A stretch of DNA of 64,000 bases from Diplocloster agilis (lineage in GTDB: Bacteria; Bacillota; Clostridia; Lachnospirales; Lachnospiraceae). The stretch covers positions 1 to 64,000 of the forward strand of contig NZ_JAHQCW010000003.1 of assembly GCF_019042275.1 (NCBI RefSeq), written 5' to 3'. Below are positions 26,619 through 35,821 of the stretch, piece after piece. The position numbers and the translations under genes were made by a program. Position 1 is the first letter of the stretch. Every line of letters starts with the position of its first letter. Under the pieces are notes generated by a model. That model did no database searches and was not told the origin of the DNA. It saw only the letters and a program-made list of their open reading frames with translations.

Positions 26619-27466
26619 GACTGGGCGGAGCTATATTTAAACCATATACCAACGGATATGAGTGGGCGGAGAGGGTCCGGGAAAAAGGGTACCGGGCCGC
26701 GATCTGCCCGTTGGATGCAACCGCACCGGATGCTGTGATCGAAGAATATAAAAAAGCAGCGGCGGAGGCAGATATCGTGATCGGTGAAGTCGGCGTCTGG
26801 AACAATCCGATGCATCCGGACCCGCGCACCAGAAAAGAAGCGGTTGAATTTGCCAAACGGCAGTTATTACTGGCGGAGAAAATCGAAGCCAGATGCTGTG
26901 TAAATATTACGGGCACCTACAACCCGGACGTATGGTACGGGCCTCATCCCGAAAATTTTACCAGGAAGGCCTTTGACGAAATCGTGCAAACCACACGGGA
27001 AATTATAGACGCGGTAGGGCCGGTTAAGACATTCTATACCTTTGAACCCTCTGCCTGGCTGTATCCGGACAGCATCGAAACTTACCTGGAACTGCTGGAT
27101 GCGGTGAACCGCCCGGCGCTGGCTGTGCACTGGGATCCGGTAAATATGATGTACAGCCCCAGAACTTACTATCAAAACGCTGTGTTCCTCACAGAATGCA
27201 TACAGAGGCTGGGCCCTTATATGAAGAGCTGCCATCTAAAAGATCTGTATATGGATGAGAGGTTCACGCTCTATGTGCAGGAGCGGATGTCGGGGGACGG
27301 AATCCTGGACTATCCGGCGTTAATCCGGGAACTGGACCGTCTGGACCCGGATATGCCGGCTTTTGTGGAGCATATGGAGACAGAGGAAGAATATGACCGG
27401 GCCGGCGCGTATGTGAAATCCGTGATGGCGCAGGTGGCGGAGGAATCACAAATCGAAAAAATATGA
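26615..27466 (+). CDS. Xylose isomerase-like TIM-barrel protein
   Basis: A 283-residue sugar phosphate isomerase/epimerase-type protein (AP endonuclease 2 superfamily). Candidate metal ligands include the Glu of VIGEVGVW, the Asp and His of LAVHWDPVNMM, the His of KSCHLKD and the Glu of FVEHME. Its start overlaps the GRE stop by 4 bp (ATGA), so translation is coupled. Members epimerise ketoses or dehydrate inosose-like compounds. It probably prepares the substrate or handles the product of the GRE. Confidence 0.75.
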   Translation: MRLGGAIFKPYTNGYEWAERVREKGYRAAICPLDATAPDAVIEEYKKAAAEADIVIGEVGVWNNPMHPDPRTRKEAVEFAKRQLLLAEKIEARCCVNITGTYNPDVWYGPHPENFTRKAFDEIVQTTREIIDAVGPVKTFYTFEPSAWLYPDSIETYLELLDAVNRPALAVHWDPVNMMYSPRTYYQNAVFLTECIQRLGPYMKSCHLKDLYMDERFTLYVQERMSGDGILDYPALIRELDRLDPDMPAFVEHMETEEEYDRAGAYVKSVMAQVAEESQIEKI

Positions 27467-27491
27467 ATAGCCAAAGGGAGGTAATTTTAAT

Positions 27492-28478
27492 ATGAAGCAA
27501 CCCAGATTATTTACAATCCTGCCGGACTACGTATGTACGCCCGACGGTATGGAGATCGATCAGGAGGGAAACTTAATCCTGTCCTGCCCCAATTACGCGG
27601 ATGACAGCTTCAAAGGCTGTGTGGTAAAGATTGACAAAGACAAAAACATTACCAAATGGTTTGACGTGCCGGTTCATCCGGAGACCGGCATTGCCAGAAA
27701 TATGGGAATCGCCTTTGACGCGGACTATAACCTGTATGTCTGTGATAACCAGGGATGGTCGGGAAAAGAGGAACTGGCCTTTAAAGGACGGGTATTAAAG
27801 CTGATTGTCGATCAGGACGGGATAAAAAGCTGGAAAGTGGTGGCGGACGGGATGGAGCATCCCAACGGCATCCGGATCCGCGGCGATTATATGTATGTCA
27901 CCCAGAGCCTGTTAAGTAAGGTAGAAGATCCCAGCGGACATCTGGTCAGCTGCGTGTACCGCTTTGGCCTGGATGAAGAAAATATCCACATCACCAATAC
28001 CCTGGAAGATGCGCATATATTCACTACCTTTGTGACGGACAATGAAGCCTGCCAGTACGGCGCGGACGGTATCGTATTCGGAAAAGACGGGAACCTGTAT
28101 GTGGGTAACTTCGGCGACGGCGCCGTACACCGGATTACATTTGCCCCGGATGGATCCGCCGCTTCCAATGAAGTATTCGCAAAAGATCCGGAAAACCTGA
28201 CCTCCACCGACGGAATGATCTGTGACGGGGAAGGAAACATATACATCGCCGATTTCTCCGCCAACGCCATCGCAAAAGTATATCCCGACGGCCGTGTGGA
28301 GCGCATCGCCCAGAGCCCGGACTGCGACGGGCTGGACGGCGGCCTGGATCAGCCGGGAGAACCGATTATCTGGGAAGGCCGCATCGTGGCATCCTGTTTT
28401 GATCTGGTAACCGATGAAGGAAAGGTAAACACCCGGCATGAAATGCCCGCGACCATGTCCGAGCTGGATTTGGACTGA
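27492..28478 (+). CDS. SMP-30/gluconolactonase-like beta-propeller lactonase
   Basis: A 328-residue six-bladed propeller of the SMP-30/LRE family. Repeated blade signatures such as PDGMEIDQEGNLIL, NMGIAFDADYNLYVCDN, HPNGIRI and GADGIVFGKDGNLYVGNFGD carry the Asp and Asn residues that bind the catalytic divalent metal. No signal peptide, so cytoplasmic. It would hydrolyse an aldonolactone to the acid, matching the dehydrogenase at 18643. A GGGAGG site precedes ATG, and the gene follows the TIM-barrel gene by 25 bp. Confidence 0.8.
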   Translation: MKQPRLFTILPDYVCTPDGMEIDQEGNLILSCPNYADDSFKGCVVKIDKDKNITKWFDVPVHPETGIARNMGIAFDADYNLYVCDNQGWSGKEELAFKGRVLKLIVDQDGIKSWKVVADGMEHPNGIRIRGDYMYVTQSLLSKVEDPSGHLVSCVYRFGLDEENIHITNTLEDAHIFTTFVTDNEACQYGADGIVFGKDGNLYVGNFGDGAVHRITFAPDGSAASNEVFAKDPENLTSTDGMICDGEGNIYIADFSANAIAKVYPDGRVERIAQSPDCDGLDGGLDQPGEPIIWEGRIVASCFDLVTDEGKVNTRHEMPATMSELDLD

Positions 28479-28550
28479 CGACAATATCAGAACTGACATC
28501 AGTCTCCGGACTTGTTCTTAACGAAACTGACTTGTGATAGGATGGATGAC

Positions 28551-29834
28551 ATGGACATAAAACAATCAGAGAAGATCAGTTATGGCCTGGGGGATTTTGC
28601 CAGCAATGGACTGTTTCTATTTGTTTCTTCCTATTTAATGTACTATCTTTCCGACGTCGCCTGCCTGGATCTGGCTGTGATCAGCCGGATCCTCATAGCG
28701 GGCCGTATCGTAGATGCACTGGCAAGTCTGCTGATGGGGTTCGTCGTAGACCGGACCCGGTCGCCGATGGGACGCTGCCGGCCATATCTCCTGTGTGGGA
28801 TCTGGCCCGTCAGTGTTCTTTTCGTACTTCTATTCGGAATGCCGGAACTGTCCGCCAGCCTGAAAGGGTTCTACGGAGGAACGCTGTATGTGGCATTCTG
28901 CCTTGTATACGCGGTGATGAACGTCCCATTTTCAACCCTCATGTCCCTGATGACAGCGGATGCCAAAGAACGTGTGCAGTTCAACAAATACAAATGCCTG
29001 GGTTCCAACCTAGGCGGTGTATTTGTCACGGCCACCACAATGCTTTTTGTAACCCACCTGGCCCCAAACCAGCGCCAGGGTTTTTTGCGTACCGCGCTTC
29101 TGTTCGCCATCCTTTTTACTATATTTATGCTGATCTGTTTTATCAATACCAAAGAGCGGATACAGCCAGCCGTTACGGAAAACAAGCCGGACATCCGAAA
29201 AGCCCTGGGCTCGCTCAAACAGAACAGACCATGGATATTATATTGCGGAATCCAGTTCTGCCAGCTCACCTTCATGATGATGCGGCAGGAAGCGACCGTA
29301 TACTATGCCAAATATTATCTGGGCCGTACCGAGCTAAGCGCCGTCCTTCTCACGTTCATGCCGGTCGCCGCCGTACTATCCGCGTTTCTCATGCCCCGCG
29401 CCAAAAGAAAATGGGGCGCCCGTACCTGTGTCCTGTTCGGCAACGGTCTGAGCCTCCTGTCAATCCTATGCACCGCCCTGTGCCGCCAAAACTGGCTTGG
29501 CAACCTGACCTTCTGCCTCCTGTCCGCCCTGGGCTTCTCCATCGGCACAGGTCTCGTATTCGTCATCCTGACCGACACCATAGACTACGGAGAACGTCTG
29601 ACCGGACAGCGCCCCCAGGGCATCATGACCTCCATCCTCTCCTTCGTGCAAAAAATAGGAATAGCCGTCTCAGGCATCATCTGCACCCAAATCCTATCTT
29701 TTGCCGGGTACGTCCCCGACGCAGTCCCCACCAAACCAGTCCTAGCTGCAATCCAAATAATTTTCCTACTTATCCCGGGAATCCTCTCCCTGGCCGGAGT
29801 ACTCTTAGCATGGGTCTACCCGCTGCGGGATTGA
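28551..29834 (+). CDS. GPH-family sugar:cation symporter (MelB-like)
   Basis: A 427-residue, 12-helix major facilitator protein of the glycoside-pentoside-hexuronide family. It starts with KISYGLGDFASN, followed by GRIVDALASLLMGFVVDRT, the family cation-site region with conserved Asp residues, and RCRPYLLCG. It should import a mono- or disaccharide or uronide with sodium or protons, a second route beside the ABC importer. ATG 28551 is chosen after AGGATGG; ATG 28542 is an alternative. Base composition changes along the gene: the last 500 bases are C-rich on the coding strand, unlike the G-rich genes before it. Confidence 0.88.
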   Translation: MDIKQSEKISYGLGDFASNGLFLFVSSYLMYYLSDVACLDLAVISRILIAGRIVDALASLLMGFVVDRTRSPMGRCRPYLLCGIWPVSVLFVLLFGMPELSASLKGFYGGTLYVAFCLVYAVMNVPFSTLMSLMTADAKERVQFNKYKCLGSNLGGVFVTATTMLFVTHLAPNQRQGFLRTALLFAILFTIFMLICFINTKERIQPAVTENKPDIRKALGSLKQNRPWILYCGIQFCQLTFMMMRQEATVYYAKYYLGRTELSAVLLTFMPVAAVLSAFLMPRAKRKWGARTCVLFGNGLSLLSILCTALCRQNWLGNLTFCLLSALGFSIGTGLVFVILTDTIDYGERLTGQRPQGIMTSILSFVQKIGIAVSGIICTQILSFAGYVPDAVPTKPVLAAIQIIFLLIPGILSLAGVLLAWVYPLRD

Positions 29835-29865
29835 GAGGAAGGGCCTGGCAGGGGGACCAGGGGCC

Positions 29866-30243
29866 GGGTCTGAGGCGGACCGGGGCGCGGGGAACGAAGA
29901 CGCCGGGCAGACAGGCAGACCAAGTTGGGCCGGGGCCGGGAAAAATCCGCCGGGTCTTGGGGCGGTGGGCTTGCGCCGGCTGCTGCTAAACAAAAGTGGA
30001 GCGGGGAATCCAGGAACCGGGCCTATTCATCAAGAACACATGATGTGTTCTCGATTCAGAGGCCCTTGCGCGTCGGCGGTGAACGCCGCCGCGCATCCTG
30101 GATTCCCCGCTCCACTTTTGTTAAGCAGCAGCACGGCCGCCCAATGCCCCAAGACCCGGCGGATTTTTCCCGGCCCCGGCCCAACTTGGTCTGCCTGTCT
30201 GTCCGGCGTCTTCGTTCCCCACGCCCCGGTCCGCCTCAGACCC
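29866..30243. repeat. Giant inverted repeat A
   Basis: The left arm (29866-30015, about 150 bp) is almost perfectly complementary to the right arm (30096-30243), with only scattered mismatches, around an 80-bp GC-rich loop. The loop holds a smaller perfect inverted repeat, AGAACACA (30033-30040) and TGTGTTCT (30044-30051). No start codon with a ribosome site and no coherent protein is seen. It lies right after the last gene of the sugar island and could act as a terminator or a mobile hairpin element. Confidence 0.85.
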
Positions 30244-30309
30244 TACTCTGGTACAGGCTGGATGATGCTCCAGATATAGAAGATAGTAGGTAAAGGTTGA
30301 GCCAAAGTA

Positions 30310-30626
30310 GGGAGGAAAAGCCGGGGCGGCAAAAGGACGGCGGGGGATTCGGGGGGCTGTCTGGAGGGGCGGACTTGTCCCGCGGTGGAAAATGCTGGGA
30401 AAATCACATTAGATGAACTTGCAAAGGGGTTCAAAAAGCCCCATTTTATATCGAATGTTTGAGCGAAGCGAGTTTTTCGATATAAAATGTAATACTGGCT
30501 TTTTGAACCCCTTTGCTAGTTCATCTTATGTGATTTGACCGCATTTTCCACCGCGGGACAAGTCCGCCCCTCCAGACAGCCCCCCGAATCCCCCGCCGTC
30601 CTTTTGCCGCCCCGGCTTTTCCTCCC
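30310..30626. repeat. Giant inverted repeat B
   Basis: The left arm (30310-30454) and right arm (30477-30626) are nearly perfectly complementary over about 145 bp, with a short insertion in the right arm. The loop is only 22 bases and contains GAGCGAAGCGAG. The outer parts of the arms are very GC-rich and the inner parts AT-rich. It lies 66 bp from repeat A but has a different sequence, so the two are independent hairpins of the same design. Confidence 0.85.
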
Positions 30627-30655
30627 GGCCCTATCGCTCCCTTCCACAAAATCAG

Positions 30656-30684
30656 TTGCTTTTACAGGAACGTTGGTATATAAT
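30656..30684 (+). promoter_or_regulatory. Promoter of the purC-purF-purB operon
   Basis: TTGCTT (30656-30661), 17 bp, TATAAT (30679-30684). It lies between giant repeat B and purC. No purine riboswitch fold was recognised in the short leader. Confidence 0.65.
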
Positions 30685-30734
30685 GCTCTTGTTAAAAACA
30701 AAAGATTCTTTGAGAGGAAATGGTGGAAAGCGGA

Positions 30735-31439
30735 ATGAAAAAAACGGATTTACTCTATGAGGGCAAGGCAAAAAAAGTGTACTGCACGGATGTTTCCGAT
30801 GTGCTGATCGTGGATTATAAGGACGATGCAACTGCTTTTAACGGGGAAAAGAAGGGGACTATTGTCGGAAAAGGTGTGGTAAATAACCGGATGACAAACC
30901 ATGTTTTTCAGATTCTGGAAAAAGAGGGAGTACCCACTCATTTTATTGAAGAATTAAGCGACCGGGAGACAGCGGTTAAAAAAGTGGAGATCGTGCCGCT
31001 GGAAGTTATTGTAAGAAATGTGGCGGCCGGCAGCTTTTCCAAAAAGCTGGGAATCGAAGAGGGCACCAGGCTTCTGGCTCCTACTCTGGAATTCAGCTAT
31101 AAGAACGACGAGCTGGGCGATCCTATGATCAATGATTTTTATGCCATTGCGATCGGAGCGGCGACCAGGGAAGAGATTGACCGGATCACCGAGCTTGTAT
31201 TCAAGGTAAATGAGGTTTTAAAGGATTTTTTTGCCAAAGCTGATATTGAGCTGATTGACTTCAAAGTAGAATTCGGCAGATATAAAGGAGAAATCATTCT
31301 TGCAGATGAAATTTCACCGGATACCTGTAGACTCTGGGATGCGACGACTCATGAGAAATTGGACAAGGACCGTTTCCGCCGGGATCTTGGAAATGTAGAA
31401 GAAGCTTATGAGGAAGTATTCCGCCGGTTAGGACTGTAA
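30735..31439 (+). CDS. purC: SAICAR synthetase (phosphoribosylaminoimidazole-succinocarboxamide synthase)
   Basis: A 234-residue enzyme of purine biosynthesis joining CAIR and aspartate with ATP. Signature stretches are [11 protein letters not shown] at the N-terminus, [19 protein letters not shown] and [28 protein letters not shown]. Length matches bacterial PurC. ATG 30735 is preferred over ATG 30720, as GGTGGAAAG is correctly placed for it. First gene of a purC-purF-purB run. Confidence 0.95.
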   Translation: MKKTDLLYEGKAKKVYCTDVSDVLIVDYKDDATAFNGEKKGTIVGKGVVNNRMTNHVFQILEKEGVPTHFIEELSDRETAVKKVEIVPLEVIVRNVAAGSFSKKLGIEEGTRLLAPTLEFSYKNDELGDPMINDFYAIAIGAATREEIDRITELVFKVNEVLKDFFAKADIELIDFKVEFGRYKGEIILADEISPDTCRLWDATTHEKLDKDRFRRDLGNVEEAYEEVFRRLGL

Positions 31440-31454
31440 GGAGAATTTCAATCA

Positions 31455-32906
31455 ATGGAAAGAAACGGTATATACGAACAGACAGATATTTCCGATAAAT
31501 TAAGAGAGGAATGCGGTGTCTTCGGAATCTATGATTTCGATGGAAACGACATCGCTTCCACCATTTATTACGGGCTGTTCGCCCTGCAGCACCGGGGGCA
31601 GGAAAGCTGCGGCATCGCGGTCAGCGAGACCAGCGGCCCCAAGGGCAAGGTCAGCTCCTACAAAGGGATGGGACTGGTCAATGAAGTGTTCACCCATGAG
31701 GCCCTGGAGGGGATGAAGGGGGATATCGGCGTGGGACATGTCCGGTATTCTACCGCGGGAAGCAGTACCCGGGAAAATGCCCAGCCGCTGGTTTTGAATT
31801 ATGTCAAGGGGACGCTGGCGCTTGCGCACAACGGAAACCTGATCAATGCGCCGGAACTTCGAAGAGAGTTGGAATACACCGGAGCGATCTTTCAGACAAC
31901 CATCGATTCCGAGGTTATCGCCTATCATATCGCGCGGGAGCGTATTCACAGCGCGTCTGTCGAGGAAGCGGTTACCCGGGCCATGAAGAAGATTAAGGGA
32001 GCATATTCACTGATTGTGATGAGCCCCAGAAAGCTGATTGGCGCCAGGGACCCGTTCGGATTTAAACCACTTTGTATTGGAAAAAGGGATCATGCTTATA
32101 TCATAGCTTCCGAGTCCTGCGCGCTTGAGACGGTCGGGGCTGAGTTCGTGCGGGATGTTCTGCCCGGCGAGGTGGTGACGATCACACCCGACGGCGGTAT
32201 TGTCTCGGATGTAAGCCTGTGCCAGCCGAAAGTGAAGGAAGCACGCTGCATTTTTGAATATATTTATTTTGCCAGACCGGATACCCATTTTGACGGAATG
32301 AGCGTCTATGGTTCCAGAATGTTAGCCGGCAGATTTCTGGCCATGGATTCCGCTGTGGAAGCAGATCTGGTGGTCGGTGTGCCGGAATCCGGGAACGCGG
32401 CGGCCCTGGGGTATTCGTTGGAGTCCGGGATTCCTTTTGGTACGGCTTTTGTGAAAAACGGCTATGTGGGCCGTACCTTTATAAAGCCCAAACAGAGTAA
32501 CCGGGAATCCAGCGTCCGGATCAAACTGAACGTGCTGTCGGAAGCGGTAAAGGGCAAGCGGGTCATCATGATTGACGATTCCATCGTCCGGGGGACTACC
32601 TGTGACCGGATCGTTGGGATGCTAAAAGAGGCGGGAGCCACGGAGGTGCATGTACGGGTCAGTTCACCGCCTTTCCTGTACGAGTGCTATTTTGGAACGG
32701 ATATTCCTTCCAGAGAGCAGCTGATCGCCTATAACCGCACCATTGAGGAGATACGGGATCTGATCGGCGCGGACTCGCTGGATTATTTAAGGGTGGAGCG
32801 TCTGCCGGAGCTGGTGGAAAACCGCCCCATCTGTACCGGATGCTTTACCGGTCAATATCCGCTGGATCCTCCCACGGAGGACATCCGCGGCGAGTATGCG
32901 GAATAA
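31455..32906 (+). CDS. purF: Amidophosphoribosyltransferase
   Basis: A 483-residue enzyme making phosphoribosylamine from PRPP and glutamine, the first committed purine step. A short propeptide precedes the catalytic cysteine in EECGVFGIYDF, which would become residue 1 after processing. ALQHRGQESCGI belongs to the glutaminase domain. The PRPP-binding signature VIMIDDSIVRGTT lies in the C-terminal half, and the C-terminal RPICTGCFTGQYP holds cysteines typical of the iron-sulfur-type Bacillus enzyme. It starts 15 bp after purC. Confidence 0.95.
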   Translation: MERNGIYEQTDISDKLREECGVFGIYDFDGNDIASTIYYGLFALQHRGQESCGIAVSETSGPKGKVSSYKGMGLVNEVFTHEALEGMKGDIGVGHVRYSTAGSSTRENAQPLVLNYVKGTLALAHNGNLINAPELRRELEYTGAIFQTTIDSEVIAYHIARERIHSASVEEAVTRAMKKIKGAYSLIVMSPRKLIGARDPFGFKPLCIGKRDHAYIIASESCALETVGAEFVRDVLPGEVVTITPDGGIVSDVSLCQPKVKEARCIFEYIYFARPDTHFDGMSVYGSRMLAGRFLAMDSAVEADLVVGVPESGNAAALGYSLESGIPFGTAFVKNGYVGRTFIKPKQSNRESSVRIKLNVLSEAVKGKRVIMIDDSIVRGTTCDRIVGMLKEAGATEVHVRVSSPPFLYECYFGTDIPSREQLIAYNRTIEEIRDLIGADSLDYLRVERLPELVENRPICTGCFTGQYPLDPPTEDIRGEYAE

Positions 32907-32939
32907 AGCCGACGAAGGATCGCGATAGGAGGAAATCAA

Positions 32940-34373
32940 ATGTCTACAGACAGATATCAAAGCCCTTTGTCTGAGCGCTATGCCAGCAAAGAGATGCAGT
33001 ATATATTTTCACCGGATATGAAGTTCAGGACCTGGAGGAAGCTCTGGATCGCCCTGGCCGAGACGGAGCAGGAGCTTGGGTTAAATATTACGGATGAGCA
33101 GATAGAAGAGTTAAAGGCCCATCAGAACGACATTAACTACGAGGTGGCCAAGGAACGGGAAAAAGTGGTGCGCCACGATGTGATGTCCCATGTCTATGCC
33201 TACGGGGTGCAGTGTCCGAAAGCGAAGGGAATCATCCATCTGGGCGCGACCTCCTGCTATGTGGGAGACAACACGGATATTATTGTAATGAAAGAAGCGC
33301 TTCTGCTGGTGCGCACAAAGCTGGTAAATGTGATTGCTGAGCTGGCCAAATTTGCGGATGAGTATAAGGCGCTTCCGACGCTTGGTTTTACCCATTTCCA
33401 GCCGGCCCAGCCGACGACGGTGGGAAAACGGGCGACGCTCTGGATGCAGGAGTTCCTGTTAGATCTGGAAGACTTAAATCATGTGATCGATACCCTTAAG
33501 CTGCTGGGATCGAAAGGCACAACCGGCACGCAGGCCAGCTTTTTGGAGCTGTTTAACGGCGATCACAGCACCGTTGAAAAGCTGGACCCCATGATCGCGG
33601 CCAAATTAGGATTCCGGGACTGTTATCCGGTGTCCGGCCAGACTTATTCCAGAAAAGTGGATACCCGGGTGCTGAATGTGCTGGCGGGGATAGCGGCCAG
33701 CGCTCACAAGTTCTCCAATGACATCCGGCTGCTGCAGCATATGAAAGAAGTGGAAGAACCCTTTGAGAAAACCCAGATCGGTTCCTCCGCCATGGCTTAT
33801 AAAAGGAATCCCATGCGAAGCGAGCGGATCGCCTCCCTGTCCCGGTATGTGATGGCCGACGCGCTGAATCCGGCGATGACGTCCTCGGTTCAGTGGTTTG
33901 AGAGGACGCTGGATGATTCCGCCAATAAGCGGCTGTCGGTGCCGGAAGGGTTCCTGGCTATTGATGGTATCCTGGATCTGTGCTTGAATGTGGTGGATGG
34001 CCTGGTGGTATATCCGAAGGTCATTGAAAAGCATCTGCTGGCGGAGCTGCCCTTCATGGCCACGGAAAATATCATGATGGATGCGGTGAAGGCCGGCGGG
34101 GACCGTCAGGAACTTCATGAGAAGATCCGTACCCTCTCCATGGAAGCCGGGCGGAATGTGAAGGAAAAAGGATTGGATAATAACCTGCTGGAGCTGATCG
34201 CGGCCGATCCGTCCTTTAACCTGTCGTTTGAAGAACTGCAAAAATCGATGGATCCGTCCAGATATACCGGATGCGCGAAAGAGCAGGTGGAAACGTTCTT
34301 AAGCCAGGTGGTACAGCCGTTACTGGAGCAGTATAAAGAACAGCTGGGATTGAAGGCTGAGATCAACGTGTAG
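32940..34373 (+). CDS. purB: Adenylosuccinate lyase
   Basis: A 477-residue fumarase/aspartase-superfamily enzyme that releases fumarate from SAICAR and from adenylosuccinate. The superfamily signature is GSSAMAYKRNPMRSE. HLGATSCYVGDNTD and GFTHFQPAQPTTVGKR are the substrate-binding regions. AGGAGG precedes ATG, 33 bp after purF. It works with PurA, encoded 1.4 kb further on. Confidence 0.95.
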   Translation: MSTDRYQSPLSERYASKEMQYIFSPDMKFRTWRKLWIALAETEQELGLNITDEQIEELKAHQNDINYEVAKEREKVVRHDVMSHVYAYGVQCPKAKGIIHLGATSCYVGDNTDIIVMKEALLLVRTKLVNVIAELAKFADEYKALPTLGFTHFQPAQPTTVGKRATLWMQEFLLDLEDLNHVIDTLKLLGSKGTTGTQASFLELFNGDHSTVEKLDPMIAAKLGFRDCYPVSGQTYSRKVDTRVLNVLAGIAASAHKFSNDIRLLQHMKEVEEPFEKTQIGSSAMAYKRNPMRSERIASLSRYVMADALNPAMTSSVQWFERTLDDSANKRLSVPEGFLAIDGILDLCLNVVDGLVVYPKVIEKHLLAELPFMATENIMMDAVKAGGDRQELHEKIRTLSMEAGRNVKEKGLDNNLLELIAADPSFNLSFEELQKSMDPSRYTGCAKEQVETFLSQVVQPLLEQYKEQLGLKAEINV

Positions 34374-34386
34374 ATGCCGGGTGAAG

Positions 34387-34512
34387 GCAGAGGCGTTAAG
34401 TCATGCAGAGGCGCTAAGTTTTGTGGAGGCGTTAAGTCATACAGAGGTGCTAAGTCATGTAGAGGCGCTAAGTGATGCAGAGGTGCTAAGTTATGCGAAG
34501 GCGCTAAGTCGG
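34387..34512. repeat. 18-bp minisatellite, seven units
   Basis: Seven tandem units of 18 bp share the core AGGCGCTAAGT with 1-4 changes each (AGGCGTTAAGT, AGGTGCTAAGT and so on). Unit borders are 34387, 34405, 34423, 34441, 34459, 34477 and 34495. Each unit contains TAA in one frame, so it does not encode a protein repeat. Copy number probably varies between strains. Confidence 0.9.
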
Positions 34513-34657
34513 TAAGAAGTACCGGTTAAGATAAGGCATATATGGTTGTAAAAAGAAGAGAATTACAGAGCAGCAGGAAACACATTGGTTATGCATAGGT
34601 TGCAGGCAACTATAAGGCAGAAACGTATATAACAACATAACGGTGGAGTATATAAAA

Positions 34658-35374
34658 ATGGACTGTGAAGAATTAATCCGGGAACTGCGCGGGCTGAGTT
34701 CGGAGAAATATAAGGCAAATGTAGTGAAGATGGGGATTCCCGAGGAATACAGCCTGGGCGTTTCGACCGGTGATGTCAGAAAGCTGGCCAGGTTAGCGGG
34801 CAGATCCAATGAGCTGGCAGGGGAACTGTGGTCGGCCGGATATCATGAGGCTAGATTGCTGGCGGTTTTGGTGTTCGATCCGAAGACATTACCAATGCGT
34901 GAAGCTGAACGCCTGATGCAGGATGTGGTTTCCTGGGATCTGTGCGACCATTTGTGTAAGAATCTGCTGATTAAGATTAAAGGATATCAGAACCTGATAG
35001 AGAAATGGTGCAACAGCAGCAGAACTTATGAAAAGCGGGGGGCATTTACCCTGATCGCCTCCGCTGTCGTTCATGATAAGAAGATTACCGCACAAGAGCT
35101 GGATCATTATCTGGAGCTGGTGAAAGATTATTCCGATGATGACAGGGAGCATGTGAAAAAGGCGGTGTCCTGGGCGCTGCGGGAGATCGGTAAATCGGGC
35201 TTTGATTATCAGGAGAAGGCGCTTCTGACGGCCCACGAGCTGGCGGAGAGTGACAGCAGGCCCCGGAAGTGGATAGCCAGGGACGCTATTAAGGAACTGG
35301 AAAAACTGGTGCAGACAGAAGGACGCCGCAGACTGATATCCGGCGATTCCAAGATGGGACAGGAAGTTAACTAA
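34658..35374 (+). CDS. AlkD-like DNA alkylation repair protein
   Basis: A 238-residue all-helical HEAT-like repeat protein of the AlkD family of DNA glycosylases, which excise 3- and 7-alkylpurines without base flipping. GVSTGDVRKLAR, DLCDHLCKNLL, RTYEKRGAFTLIA and HVKKAVSWALREIGK are typical helices. W and D residues of the active cleft seem kept (SWDLCDH), though I cannot align them fully. ATG 34658 follows GGTGGAG by 9 bases. A hairpin terminator lies 33 bp after the stop. Confidence 0.75.
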   Translation: MDCEELIRELRGLSSEKYKANVVKMGIPEEYSLGVSTGDVRKLARLAGRSNELAGELWSAGYHEARLLAVLVFDPKTLPMREAERLMQDVVSWDLCDHLCKNLLIKIKGYQNLIEKWCNSSRTYEKRGAFTLIASAVVHDKKITAQELDHYLELVKDYSDDDREHVKKAVSWALREIGKSGFDYQEKALLTAHELAESDSRPRKWIARDAIKELEKLVQTEGRRRLISGDSKMGQEVN

Positions 35375-35406
35375 AATCAGGATTTTGGGTGACTGAATCG
35401 AAGATG

Positions 35407-35454
35407 GGCAGAGTACACGGCATGCCAATGGCGGCAAGGTACTCTGCCTGTTTT
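35407..35454 (+). terminator. Intrinsic terminator after the alkylation repair gene
   Basis: GGCAGAGTAC (35407-35416) pairs perfectly with GTACTCTGCC (35439-35448), followed by TGTTTTG. The T-run is interrupted, so termination may be partial. Between here and the purA promoter (35455-35734) no gene is seen. Confidence 0.65.
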
Positions 35455-35734
35455 GCCGTCTTGTATGAAAGGGTAGGAAAAGGTCATAATAGTATATTAC
35501 AATTGGATATTACATTCTCATAACAGGTGGAAAATATAGTGTCCTGGCAAGAATTTATACGGATACTGATACAATTTCCACAAAGAATTCCGCCTGCAGC
35601 AGAGGAATTTAACGCTTTAATCAGATAAAATCCGGGAAAGGGCCGGACAGATAGAAAAATTATAATAATGAAAAGCAGAGTAAAACGGCAATTTTGACCA
35701 AATTCATGAGATTTCACGAGTTATTATTTTTTTC

Positions 35735-35763
35735 TTTACAGTAGAAAAAAGATGTAGTATAAT
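35735..35763 (+). promoter_or_regulatory. Promoter of purA
   Basis: TTTACA (35735-35740), 17 bp, TATAAT (35758-35763). AGGAGG (35809-35814) precedes the ATG at 35822. Confidence 0.75.
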
Positions 35764-35821
35764 ATGGAGTCGGTAAAAACGTAACTTGTAGATGATTTTA
35801 CAAATGTTAGGAGGAAGTCCT

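Noticed and set aside
28793-29989. A 398-codon open frame overlapping the GPH symporter.
   Set aside because: Its peptide is Pro/Arg/His-rich shadow sequence in another frame of a clear transporter gene.
30685-30734. Possible purine riboswitch before purC.
   Set aside because: The leader is too short and shows none of the conserved loop sequences.
29925-30738. Open frames in both strands of the giant inverted repeats.
   Set aside because: They mirror each other because of the inverted repeats, have low-complexity composition and no start signals.
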